Part shown: positions 25,080-32,383 of the stretch, in pieces
How positions within the stretch are numbered: position 1 is the first letter of the stretch
Layout: each line of letters starts with the position of its first letter
Assembly: GCF_031764535.1 (NCBI RefSeq)
Contig: NZ_CP134499.1
Span: 1,860,001-1,924,000, forward strand
From: Pseudomonas sp. SG20056
GTDB taxonomy: Bacteria > Pseudomonadota > Gammaproteobacteria > Pseudomonadales > Pseudomonadaceae
DNA length: 64,000 nt
Direction: 5' to 3'
Notes under the pieces: model-generated
The model's input: only the letters and a program-made list of their open reading frames with translations
Database searches by the model: none
What the model was told of the DNA's origin: nothing
Made by a program: the position numbers and the translations under genes

Positions 25080-25622
25080 TTAGTTGCCCGATTGTATAAG
25101 TTGGCTAAATTTAATTTTATGAAATTTGAAATATTTATTATAGTCAGCTTCGCTAAGGTTTTTTACTTCACTGAATATGCCAATACTACGTATTGCCAAA
25201 ATTGCTGAGTTATCGAATTGATATTCACCGCTAGTCTGGGCTATCTCAATTGATGAAATTTTACCGTCAGCGCTCATTTGAACGTCAAGGATAAGGTGCG
25301 CTTCAGGCTTTATGTCTTTGGGTATTGTAAATTTGTTAAATATTTTGGTTGTATAGAGTGTAAACAAGTCTTCTGGGTTGTTAGTATTTAAAGTATGCGT
25401 TTGCTGATAGGTGAAGTCCTCGGATAAAAGCTCTCTAAGGGCACGTTGCTTCTTCGACTCTGCCGGTTCAGCTGGAAATGAGTTCTGAGGCGAAATCTCC
25501 TGTACTTGAACAGGCGTACTAACTGCTAGTTCATTCTGATTGGTATTTATAACTGTTTCTGTGGAATTGCAGCCTGACAGCAATGAGTAAGAAATAATTA
25601 GAGCGATTACGCATAGTTTCAT
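25080..25622 (-). CDS. Cassette 4: lipoprotein with TonB/TolA C-terminal-like domain
   Basis: This 180-residue protein begins MKLCVIALIISYSLLSGCNS, a signal with lipobox LLSGC. After a Pro/Ser/Glu-rich linker, the C-terminal 90 residues resemble the TonB/TolA C-terminal fold: LYTTKIFNKFTIP, AHLILDVQMSADGKISSIEI, YQFDNSAILAIRSIG. Such domains contact outer-membrane or Tol proteins, so a periplasmic interaction role is likely. The ATG at 25622 was chosen over an upstream TTG. Confidence 0.72.
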   Translation of the reverse strand: MKLCVIALIISYSLLSGCNSTETVINTNQNELAVSTPVQVQEISPQNSFPAEPAESKKQRALRELLSEDFTYQQTHTLNTNNPEDLFTLYTTKIFNKFTIPKDIKPEAHLILDVQMSADGKISSIEIAQTSGEYQFDNSAILAIRSIGIFSEVKNLSEADYNKYFKFHKIKFSQLIQSGN

Positions 25623-25644
25623 GACACACAAGTTCCAAGGTTGA

Positions 25645-25720
25645 GTCTAACGTTTGGTTAAGGGGCGGGCTTTAGCCCGTCCCAGTGAGCGAAGCGAACG
25701 GTTTGAACCAGTTGTTATGC
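25645..25720 (-). repeat. attC of cassette 3
   Basis: It runs from GTCTAAC (25645-25651) to GTTATGC (25714-25720), Pseudomonas type. Confidence 0.9.
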
Positions 25721-26136
25721 GCTTTGTGGTAGTGATCTTTGTTTTTTAAGATAAAAAAGTGCCCCGCCAAATATTGCAGCGGCTATTGTGTAGCCGCCAA
25801 GTATGACTATGGCAGTAGATTTGAAAGCGGTTATGAAGTCGACTTTTCTGCATGCATTATAAAATACAAAGCGCCAAAGCTACCGCCAGATATAGCGCAC
25901 AACGCAAGGGCTGATACATAGCCAAGTAAGATAAATAACTGCCCTTTTAGGTTATTACTTTTGGATAAAAAAATTGCGGCAAAAAATAGCCAGGAGATAC
26001 ACGCGGCACTTGTGAACATTCCCAGGCTCATTGCCCAGTGATGGAGTTCTCTAGTGCCTACTGGGGAGGTGTAAATAGCAAGAAACGTGTTAAATGCAGC
26101 AATGCCGCCAGTAATGACAAGATTAGCTGAACGCAT
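25715..26136 (-). pseudogene. Cassette 3: small membrane protein broken by a -1 frameshift
   Basis: The open frame 25831-26136 gives 101 residues with three membrane segments and ends ...MHAEKSTS. Directly after, the neighbouring frame continues as VDFITAFKSTAIVILGGYTI and a further hydrophobic helix, ending ...QRSLPQSA with a TAA inside the attC core, as in other cassettes. One extra A in the AAAA run near 25841-25845 would join both parts into a protein of about 140 residues with four membrane helices. It starts after AGGGAAAAT. The break may be a real mutation or a sequencing error in a homopolymer. Confidence 0.7.
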
Positions 26137-26150
26137 ATTTTCCCTTTAGT

Positions 26151-26227
26151 GCATAACGTTTGGTTAAGGGGCCGGCTTTAGCCGGTCCCGAGTGAGCGAA
26201 GCGAACGGCTTGAACCACTAGTTAGGA
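26151..26227 (-). repeat. attC of cassette 2
   Basis: It runs from GCATAAC (26151-26157) to GTTAGGA (26221-26227), with the same GCCGGTCCCGAG sub-type as the site at 22362. Confidence 0.9.
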
Positions 26228-26689
26228 GCCATTACTCTCATTTTCTTTGAGAAAATTGGTGAGGCTAGATGTAAATGCAAATGCTATGGCAAGTGTGGCG
26301 ACTAGTGCGAGGGCGAAGAAAGTGAGCGATCGTGAGTTGATAAAGTAAAGTAGTGAGCCTAAAGCTACTAGTAAAGGAATTCCGCCTCCCAAGTAACCGA
26401 GAAATATAAATATTTGGGCGTTTGTTGAACGATAATGTGCGTAGCTTTGCTTTCCGAGCAAGATATAGTATTCGTAGATTGTTCCAAGCAGTATCCAGAA
26501 CGGAAGTGCTATTGCAGAGCAATATAGGGTTAGGTTTAGGGCTTTTGAAGGCTTCCATATTTGAGCCAGAAGCGCTATTAAAATCAGAGAAATTCCTGCG
26601 CCGCTGTAGGACAGAGTGCGATACATTTGCAGCTTTGATTCGCTTGGGTAGCGCAAGATTTTTGTACTTATTAGGTCTTTTTTTTGCAT
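26222..26689 (-). CDS. Cassette 2: four-helix membrane protein
   Basis: This 155-residue protein has four predicted membrane segments, at about residues 29-47, 55-75, 90-110 and 115-137. It has a charged N-terminus (MQKKDLISTKILRYPSESK) and no signal peptide. GGAGAAG precedes the ATG. The TAA stop is formed by the attC core. I do not recognise the family; the pattern of hydrophobic segments resembles that of cassette 3 but I see no clear sequence match. Confidence 0.7.
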   Translation of the reverse strand: MQKKDLISTKILRYPSESKLQMYRTLSYSGAGISLILIALLAQIWKPSKALNLTLYCSAIALPFWILLGTIYEYYILLGKQSYAHYRSTNAQIFIFLGYLGGGIPLLVALGSLLYFINSRSLTFFALALVATLAIAFAFTSSLTNFLKENESNGS

Positions 26690-26713
26690 ACGGCTTCTCC
26701 GGCCAAATTTGGC

Positions 26714-26791
26714 TCCTAACGTTTGGTTAAGGGGCGGGCTTTAGCCCGTCCCGAGTGAGCGAAGCGAACGGCTTTGAACCAATTGTTAGAA
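26714..26791 (-). repeat. attC of cassette 1
   Basis: It runs from TCCTAAC (26714-26720) to GTTAGAA (26785-26791). It combines the CCCGTCCCGAG arm with GGCTTTGAACCAATTG, intermediate between the two sub-types in the array. Confidence 0.9.
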
Positions 26792-26804
26792 GCCAATTGC
26801 ACGA

Positions 26805-27083
26805 CTAACGACCGGCGGCCGAACCACCATTTTTTGAAAATTGCTCTTTTAATCCAATTTTCAGCCATAACGTGCCGCCTGATTGGATTGTAAGCTTCTT
26901 CATTTTCTTACTCTTTCGCTTAAGCGTGGACGGCTTCTCATAGTAACCAAAACGCCGCTTATACCAGCGCCGATCCATTTCGCTTTTGACTTTTCTGCTT
27001 AATTTTCTAAGCGCTAAATCAATTGACTCGTCGTTCTCTATTTTTATTGTCACTGGCATTTTTGGCGTTTTATGGACTGACAC
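26805..27083 (-). CDS. Cassette 1: bS21-like ribosomal protein
   Basis: This is a very basic 92-residue protein. From the internal Met at codon 9 it reads MPVTIKIENDESIDLALRKL, continuing through RRFGYYEKPSTLKRKSKK. This matches the layout of ribosomal protein S21 (MP.VKV.ENE.FD.ALRRFKR, then FYEKPT..RKRK). bS21 sits on the platform of the 30S subunit near the anti-Shine-Dalgarno and aids initiation. A C-terminal tail of about 30 residues, ending SKNGGSAAGR, is not usual. The start may be GTG at 27083 (AAGGACAG before it) or ATG at 27059. It is first in the array, where expression from an integron promoter would be highest. Confidence 0.7.
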   Translation of the reverse strand: MSVHKTPKMPVTIKIENDESIDLALRKLSRKVKSEMDRRWYKRRFGYYEKPSTLKRKSKKMKKLTIQSGGTLWLKIGLKEQFSKNGGSAAGR

Positions 27084-27098
27084 CTGTCCTTCTTTGGC

Positions 27099-27105
27099 TT
27101 CTAAC
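27099..27105 (-). other. Proximal core recombination site (attI-like or array boundary)
   Basis: TTCTAAC on the plus strand is GTTAGAA on the minus strand, the first cassette's left junction. The adjoining sequence to 27160 is not attC-like. It contains an inverted repeat CGACA-TTCC-TGTCG (27116-27129). It may be what is left of an attI site. Confidence 0.6.
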
Positions 27106-27458
27106 TATAATTAGACGACATTCCTGTCGCATAAAACCCCTAGAGGGTGTCTGATAACGTCCTTTGTCATGCAGTAATCACTTGATTTGCATAGAGTCGC
27201 GAATGCTGAACGCGACTAAACAAGGTGATAAAGCGACATGATGGCTACATCTATCAAGCCAGCCCACGCGTCGTGATGTTCAGACGCTACTGAACGGTTA
27301 CACGGCTGTCTAGCTGGCATGTCGAAAACGTTTCGAGATCACAGCGGTCGATGCGCATCAAAGCAAGCATGCCTTAGCTTGCATATCCAAATCGCAGGGC
27401 TTTAGTCGATTGTTGATCACGGCATAACCTTCTGGATTTCTGTCGCTGTTCGGCAGCC
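27106..27458. other. Proximal flank of the array, where intI would be expected
   Basis: These 353 bases lie between the first cassette and the AraC gene. An integrase gene of about 1 kb does not fit here and no integrase motif is readable. A degenerate coding-like stretch on the plus strand is listed separately. Confidence 0.5.
27242..27427 (+). pseudogene. Possible degenerate coding remnant
   Basis: One plus-strand frame reads from TGG at 27242 to TAA at 27425-27427, interrupted by a single TAG at 27311-27313. The two parts (RRDVQTLLNGYTAV and LACRKRFEITAVDAHQSKHA) look protein-like. I could not assign them to integrases or transposases. It may be the end of a decayed mobile-element gene, or chance. 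Confidence 0.25.
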
Positions 27459-28457
27459 TCACCCTTCCTGCGCTCTATAAGCCCCAGGCGTTAATCCCGT
27501 CCATTTCTTAAACGCCCGATGAAACGCCGATGGCTCGGAAAAGCCCAGCTGTTCGGCAATATCCTGAATCGCCAGCTCATCGCGCCCCAGGTGATAAATC
27601 GCCAGGTCGCGGCGCAGATGATCTTTGAGCTCCTGAAAGCTTGAGCCTTCCTCGCGTAAGTGCCGGCGCAATGTTTGTGGGCTCATGTGCAGTTGTTGGG
27701 CGACGGCATCCAGGTCCGGCCAATTGCTGCAGTCGCGGCCAAGCAGGCGGCGGATTTGGCTGATCAGGCTGTCGCCGCCATCCGGGCGGGCCAGCAGGTC
27801 GGCGGGGGAGTGCTGGAGGAATTGTTTGAGGGTGCGTTCATCCTGCAACAGCGGCATGGCCAGGTAGCGCGCGTGGAACAGTAGGCTGGTGCGCCCGGCG
27901 GTAAAGCGTCGGGTGCAGGGGAAGAGCAGTTCGTACTCGCTGGCATGCGCTGGTTGGCTGTAGGTAAAGGTGGCTTCTTCCAGGCGGATGCGTTGGCCGA
28001 TCAGCCAACTGCCGAGGCGGTGCCAGATCACCAGCAGGCTTTCCACCAGAAAGTGGTCAGGGTCCCACAGAGTTGAGTCGTCCACGCTTAGCCGCGCCCA
28101 GTCGCCTTCACGCTGGATGCTGATGGCTGGGGCTTCGGGGAACAGGCTGTAGAACAGAGCGCCACGGCCCAGGGCTTTTTCCAGGGAATGGCAGTGGATG
28201 ATCGCGTAGCACATCATGGCGAAGGTGCCGCGTTTGCTGCGCATCCGGCCGAAACCCAGGTATTCGTCGTCGAGGCTTTCCCACAGCAGTTGCACCAGGC
28301 GGGCGAATTGCTCGGGCGCGACCCGTGCGCGCGGTTCGTCGAGCAGCGCTGGTTGGATGCTCAGCTGGCGCAGCAGCGGTGTGCAGTCGTGGCCCTGGCG
28401 TTCGGCGCCGCGTAAGGCCGCGCGGACAAAGTGGCTGGCGATGGTGCGTTCGCGCAT
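27459..28457 (-). CDS. AraC-family transcriptional regulator (OruR/ArgR-like architecture)
   Basis: This 332-residue protein has an N-terminal arabinose-binding-like regulatory domain of the type with VRAALRGAERQGHDCTPLL and YLGFGRMRSKRGTFAMM. Its C-terminal AraC domain has two helix-turn-helices: LDAVAQQLHMSPQTLRRHL and IQDIAEQLGFSEPSAFHRAF, then KKWTGLTPGAYR. The ATG at 28457 follows AAGGAG; the longer frame is not supported. It is divergent from the acyl-CoA operon at 28618 and probably activates it in response to the operon's substrate. Confidence 0.88.
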   Translation of the reverse strand: MRERTIASHFVRAALRGAERQGHDCTPLLRQLSIQPALLDEPRARVAPEQFARLVQLLWESLDDEYLGFGRMRSKRGTFAMMCYAIIHCHSLEKALGRGALFYSLFPEAPAISIQREGDWARLSVDDSTLWDPDHFLVESLLVIWHRLGSWLIGQRIRLEEATFTYSQPAHASEYELLFPCTRRFTAGRTSLLFHARYLAMPLLQDERTLKQFLQHSPADLLARPDGGDSLISQIRRLLGRDCSNWPDLDAVAQQLHMSPQTLRRHLREEGSSFQELKDHLRRDLAIYHLGRDELAIQDIAEQLGFSEPSAFHRAFKKWTGLTPGAYRAQEG

Positions 28458-28617
28458 GACGGCTCCTTGAAAGTTCGCCGATGGTAGGCAGCACATTGCG
28501 CCGCCGACAAGCCGGTCGAGCGATTGGGTCAATCCAGGCTGAGCGCATGGGTCATTGAGGCGGCGGGGGCGTGGGGCCTAACCTGCTGCACGACTTCAGC
28601 TCAGGGAGCACACCCGC

Positions 28618-29757
28618 ATGCAGCGCCTTATTTTCGATACCGAACACACTATGTTCCGCGACGCTTTTGCCGCCTTTCTGAAAAAGGAAGTGGTGCCTTA
28701 TCAGGATGAATGGGAAGCGGCGGGCGTAGTCAGCCGCGAGGTGTGGAAGAAGGCTGGTGATATGGGCTTTCTGCTGCCCTGGGCGGATGAGGAATACGGC
28801 GGTGCCGGGCTCAAGGACTTCCGCTATGAGCAGATCATGTGCGAGGAACTGGCCAAGATTAACGAGCCAGGCTTCATGATCCCGCTGCATTCGGCATTGT
28901 GCGGCCCCTACATCGCCGAGTACGGCAATGCCGAGCAGAAAGCGCGCTTTATGCCGGGCATCATCAGTGGCGAACTGATCCTCGCAGTGGCGATGACCGA
29001 GCCGAGCGCCGGTTCCGACCTGGCCGGTATGCGCACCAACGCGGTGGACAAGGGTGACCACTACCTGCTTAACGGCTCCAAGGTGTTTATCTCCAACGGC
29101 TTATTGGCCGATGTGGTGATCGTGGCGGCCAAGACTGATCCGAACAACAAGCACGCCATGGGCCTGTTCCTGGTCGAGCGCGGCATGGAGGGTTTCGAGC
29201 GCGGCAAGAACCTGGAAAAACTCGGCATGAAGAGCCAGGACACCGCCGAGCTGTTCTTCAACAACGTCAAGGTGCCCAAGGCCAACCTGCTGGGTGACGC
29301 CAAGGGCGGCTTCTTCTACCTGATGAACATGCTTGCCCAGGAGCGTCTGACCAATGCCTGCGGCGCGGTGGCAGGTGCTGAAGCTGCGCTGCAGACCACC
29401 ATTGAGTACGTGAAGGAGCGCAAAGCCTTCGACCGGCCGATTTCGCACTTCCAGAACACCCGTTTCAAGCTGGCCGAAATGCGCACGCAGATCGACGTGG
29501 CGCAGGTGTTTGTCGACCGCTGTGTAACCGACCACAACGAGAAGAAACTCACCCCGGAAGTAGCCGCCGAGGCCAAGCTGTTCACCACTGAACTGCTGTG
29601 CAAGGTGGTCGACGAAGGTGTGCAACTGCACGGCGGCTGGGGTTATATGTGGGAATACCCAATCTGCAAGATGTACGCGAACGCGCGCATCCAGCGCATC
29701 TTCGCCGGCACCTCGGAGATCATGAAAGAGATCATCAGTCGTGGCATGAAGCTCTGA
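28618..29757 (+). CDS. Acyl-CoA dehydrogenase, long-chain/isovaleryl-type active site
   Basis: This 379-residue FAD enzyme has the family signatures AVAMTEPSAGSDLAGM and QLHGGWGYMWEYPICKMYAN, then IQRIFAGTSEIMKEII. The position that holds the catalytic Glu in medium-chain enzymes (IYEGT) is Ala here (IFAGT). A Glu in AGAEAALQTTIEYVKERKAF occupies the alternative site used by long-chain and isovaleryl-CoA dehydrogenases. It introduces an alpha,beta double bond into an acyl-CoA. It is the first gene of a four-gene operon with an amidohydrolase, acyl-CoA ligase and racemase-like enzyme. Confidence 0.9.
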   Translation: MQRLIFDTEHTMFRDAFAAFLKKEVVPYQDEWEAAGVVSREVWKKAGDMGFLLPWADEEYGGAGLKDFRYEQIMCEELAKINEPGFMIPLHSALCGPYIAEYGNAEQKARFMPGIISGELILAVAMTEPSAGSDLAGMRTNAVDKGDHYLLNGSKVFISNGLLADVVIVAAKTDPNNKHAMGLFLVERGMEGFERGKNLEKLGMKSQDTAELFFNNVKVPKANLLGDAKGGFFYLMNMLAQERLTNACGAVAGAEAALQTTIEYVKERKAFDRPISHFQNTRFKLAEMRTQIDVAQVFVDRCVTDHNEKKLTPEVAAEAKLFTTELLCKVVDEGVQLHGGWGYMWEYPICKMYANARIQRIFAGTSEIMKEIISRGMKL

Positions 29758-29790
29758 TCTACAGCATTCGCGACTGAACAGGAGGTGCTT

Positions 29791-30621
29791 ATGTCCACCA
29801 CTGCCACGACCATCGACGCCTGGGCGCAACCCGCCAGCGGCCGCACTCGCGAGCTGATGCCTGAGGTCGCGAGATCGTTCGAGAAATCCGGCTCCGGCCA
29901 TTTGCTTGATCAGCGCCTCACGCCTGAGCAGACGGTGGCCGAGATGGACAAGGCCGGCGTCGACAAACTGATGCTCGCCGCCTGGTGTCGGCCGGAGCAC
30001 TGGGTGTGTACGAATGATGAGGTGGCTGAGTTTACTCGCGCCTTTCCCGAGCGCTTTGTCGGCGTGGCCACGGTTGATTTGAGCAAGCCCGTGGCTGCGG
30101 TGCGCGAGCTGGAGCGGGCAGTCAATGAGCTGGGCTGCAAGGCGCTGCGCATCGTGCCCTGGTTGTGGAAGCTGCCGCCCAACCATCGTCTGTACTACCC
30201 GCTGTACGTGAAATGCATCGAGCTGGATATTCCGTTCTGCACCCAGGTCGGCCACACCGGCCCGCTGATGCCCTCGGAAACCGGGCGGCCGGTGCCCTAT
30301 CTGGATGAGGTGGCGCTGGACTTCCCCGAGCTGCGCATCGTTGCCGGGCATATCGGCCATCCCTGGACCGATGAGATGATCGGCGTGGCCTGGAAGCACG
30401 ATAACGTCTATATCGATACATCGGCCTACCTGCCGCGCTACTACCCGGCGCAGTTGCTGCAATTTATGCAGAGCTATGGAGCGGACAAGGTGTTGTTTGG
30501 CAGTAACTTCCCGCAGCTGTCGCTCAGTCGCTGTATGGCCCAGGTCAAGGAGCTTGGCTTGAGCGCGGAGGTTGAGGCCAAGTTTTTGTACGGCAATGCG
30601 CGGCGGGTATTCAAGCTCTAA
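29791..30621 (+). CDS. Amidohydrolase-family (ACMSD-like) TIM-barrel hydrolase or decarboxylase
   Basis: This 276-residue protein belongs to the amidohydrolase_2 family. It has DKLMLAAWCRPE and KALRIVPWLWKLPPNHRLYYPLY, then FCTQVGHTGP, IVAGHIGHPWTDEMI, and the terminal VLFGSNFPQLS. The usual first HxH motif is not evident near the N-terminus, so metal binding may be altered. Family members decarboxylate or hydrolyse cyclic acids. A strong AGGAGG before the ATG at 29791 sets the start. It follows the acyl-CoA dehydrogenase by 33 bases in one operon; its substrate is unknown. Confidence 0.78.
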   Translation: MSTTATTIDAWAQPASGRTRELMPEVARSFEKSGSGHLLDQRLTPEQTVAEMDKAGVDKLMLAAWCRPEHWVCTNDEVAEFTRAFPERFVGVATVDLSKPVAAVRELERAVNELGCKALRIVPWLWKLPPNHRLYYPLYVKCIELDIPFCTQVGHTGPLMPSETGRPVPYLDEVALDFPELRIVAGHIGHPWTDEMIGVAWKHDNVYIDTSAYLPRYYPAQLLQFMQSYGADKVLFGSNFPQLSLSRCMAQVKELGLSAEVEAKFLYGNARRVFKL

Positions 30622-30660
30622 GCGCGGTGACACCTACAACAATAAGAACGAGGGATTGCG

Positions 30661-32298
30661 ATGATCGATCAACTGCCCCTGGAGCGTCTGGCGCTCTGGG
30701 TTGAAAAACGCCCCGATGCGGTCTGGCTGAGCCAGCCGGTAAACGGCCAGTGGCATGACTTTACCTGGGCGCAGGTAGATGATCAGGCGCGGCGTATGGC
30801 CACGGCCTTGCACGCGCTGGGCTGCGCGCCAGGTGATCGGGTCGCGCTGTTGGCGAAGAATTGCGCCGAGTGGATCATCGCCGACCTGGCGATCATGCTC
30901 GCCGGGTTGATCAGCGTGCCGCTGTATCCGTTGCAGTCGGCGGAAAGCATCGACTATGTGCTGCGTCATTCGCAGTGCAAGGCGATCTTCCTCGGCAAGC
31001 TGGATGAGCCGGCCAAGCTGGCGCCGGGTATTCCGGCAGAGGTCATGCGAATCGCCATGCCGTACCCGACCATCGAAGCCGGTCACGGCTGGCATGCCTT
31101 GCTGGCAGCGCATCAGCCGTTACGCGATGGTCATTCTCAGTTGCCGGATGAGTTGCTCAGCATTCTCTATACATCCGGCACCACCGGTCAGCCCAAGGGC
31201 GTGATGCTCTCGGCCAAGGCCTTTGCCATTGCTGGTGGGCGCTCGGTTAAAGAGCTGCAGATTACCGAGCAAGATCAGTATTTCTCCTATCTGCCGCTGT
31301 CGCATGCCGCCGAACGTTTTCTAGTGGAAATGACGGCACTGTACAGCGGTGGGCGAATCGCCTTTGTCGAGTCGCTGGAAACCTTTGCCAGTGATCTGCG
31401 CCATGTGCGGCCGACTGTGTTCTTCTCTGTGCCACGCCTGTGGACGCGCTTTCAGCAGGGCGTGCTGGAAAAGCTGCCGCAGCCCAAGCTGGCGCGGTTG
31501 CTGGGTATTCCGCTGATCGGCGGCTTGGTGGCGCGCAAGATTCGTAGAGGCCTGGGCCTGGATCGTGCGCGCATTCTGGTCAGCGGCGCGGCGGCGATTC
31601 CACGTGCGTTGCTCGATTGGTATCAGAGCATCGGTATCACCATCTGCGAGGGCTACGGCATGACCGAGCACCTGGCCTATGGCTGTTTCAACCGGCCGGG
31701 GCAGGTGCGTTTTGGCACCGTGGGCCGGCCAATGCCGGGCAATGAGCTGCGCATCGCCGAGAATGGCGAAATCCTCCTGCGTTGCCCGAGCCTGATGCTG
31801 GGCTACTACCAGGACCCGGAGAAAACCGCCGAAACCATCAGCGATGGTTGGCTGCATACCGGCGACAAGGGCGAGGTCGACGCGGCTGGTTACCTGAAAA
31901 TCACCGGGCGGGTTAAGGACATCTTTAAAACCAGCAAGGGCAAGTACATCGCCCCGGCGCCGATTGAAGGTGAGATTGCCAAGAACCTTTGGGTCGAGCA
32001 GGTGTGCCTGATGGGCAGTAACCTCGATCAGCCCCTGGCGTTGATCGAACTGTCGCCGGCTGCCCGTGAGCAGGCTCGCGAGCAGGTGGCGGCCGACCTT
32101 GCGCAAACCCTGCAGCAGCTTAATAACCAGCTGCAGCCCCATGAACGCCTTAGCCACTTTGTACTGGTGCGTGAAGCCTGGACCGTGGACAACGGCTGCA
32201 TGACCCCGACCATGAAAATCCGCCGCAACGTACTGGAAGCTCGCTTTGCCGATCAGCTCAGTGAGCTGGATGCCAAGCAGCCGCTGCATTGGCAGTAG
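30661..32298 (+). CDS. AMP-dependent acyl-CoA synthetase
   Basis: This 545-residue adenylating enzyme has the ATP motif SILYTSGTTGQPKGVMLS, then GYGMTEHLAYG, SDGWLHTGDKGEVDAAGYLK, and the hinge GRVKDIFKTSKGKYIAPAPI with the catalytic Lys. It activates a carboxylic acid to its CoA thioester. The similarity is to long-chain fatty-acid ligases (FAA-type). In this operon it should supply the substrate for the dehydrogenase and the racemase-like enzyme. The acid itself cannot be read from sequence. Confidence 0.9.
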   Translation: MIDQLPLERLALWVEKRPDAVWLSQPVNGQWHDFTWAQVDDQARRMATALHALGCAPGDRVALLAKNCAEWIIADLAIMLAGLISVPLYPLQSAESIDYVLRHSQCKAIFLGKLDEPAKLAPGIPAEVMRIAMPYPTIEAGHGWHALLAAHQPLRDGHSQLPDELLSILYTSGTTGQPKGVMLSAKAFAIAGGRSVKELQITEQDQYFSYLPLSHAAERFLVEMTALYSGGRIAFVESLETFASDLRHVRPTVFFSVPRLWTRFQQGVLEKLPQPKLARLLGIPLIGGLVARKIRRGLGLDRARILVSGAAAIPRALLDWYQSIGITICEGYGMTEHLAYGCFNRPGQVRFGTVGRPMPGNELRIAENGEILLRCPSLMLGYYQDPEKTAETISDGWLHTGDKGEVDAAGYLKITGRVKDIFKTSKGKYIAPAPIEGEIAKNLWVEQVCLMGSNLDQPLALIELSPAAREQAREQVAADLAQTLQQLNNQLQPHERLSHFVLVREAWTVDNGCMTPTMKIRRNVLEARFADQLSELDAKQPLHWQ

Positions 32299-32311
32299 CT
32301 GCACTGCGTAG

Positions 32312-32353
32312 GATGGGCGCGGGCCGCAGAGGTTGAGCGCAGCGATACCCATC
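32312..32353. repeat. REP-like element between ligase and racemase genes
   Basis: GATGGG (32312-32317) and CCCATC (32348-32353) flank GCGGGCCGCAGAGGTTGAGC-type sequence, a pattern of small Pseudomonas intergenic palindromes. Confidence 0.4.
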
Positions 32354-32383
32354 GGTGTTAACGATTACCCCCAAGGAGCTGTT

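Larger units (their letters stand above)
22362..27105 (-). mobile_element. Cassette array of eight attC-bearing cassettes without integrase (CALIN / chromosomal integron remnant)
   Basis: Eight recombination sites alternate with eight short AT-rich genes, all read on the minus strand. Seven sites are about 73-78 bases, nearly identical, and share GTTTGGTTAAGG near one core and GCGAACGG...TTGAACCA near the other. They run between core boxes RYYYAAC and GTTRRRY, as in the attC repeats of Pseudomonas chromosomal integrons. The proximal end is the lone core site at 27099-27105. No tyrosine recombinase is coded within the window. Cassettes have a base composition very unlike the surrounding GC-rich genes. 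Confidence 0.9.

Noticed and set aside
25739..25921. A 60-codon plus-strand ORF in cassette 3
   Set aside because: It runs opposite to the cassette orientation, has no ribosome-binding site and overlaps the continuation of the membrane-protein gene.
22362..26791. Regularly repeated 76-base sequences that could be a CRISPR array
   Set aside because: The intervals are 400-900 bases and contain genes; the repeats have integron core boxes, and no cas gene is near.
27106..27458. An integron integrase gene or fragment
   Set aside because: None of the frames shows the tyrosine-recombinase boxes (RHxxR region, Tyr) and the space is too short for a full gene.
29101..30633. A 510-codon open frame on the minus strand
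   Set aside because: It is the mirror of the acyl-CoA dehydrogenase and amidohydrolase genes, with His/Leu/Gly/Arg-rich composition and no motif; a GC-rich shadow frame.
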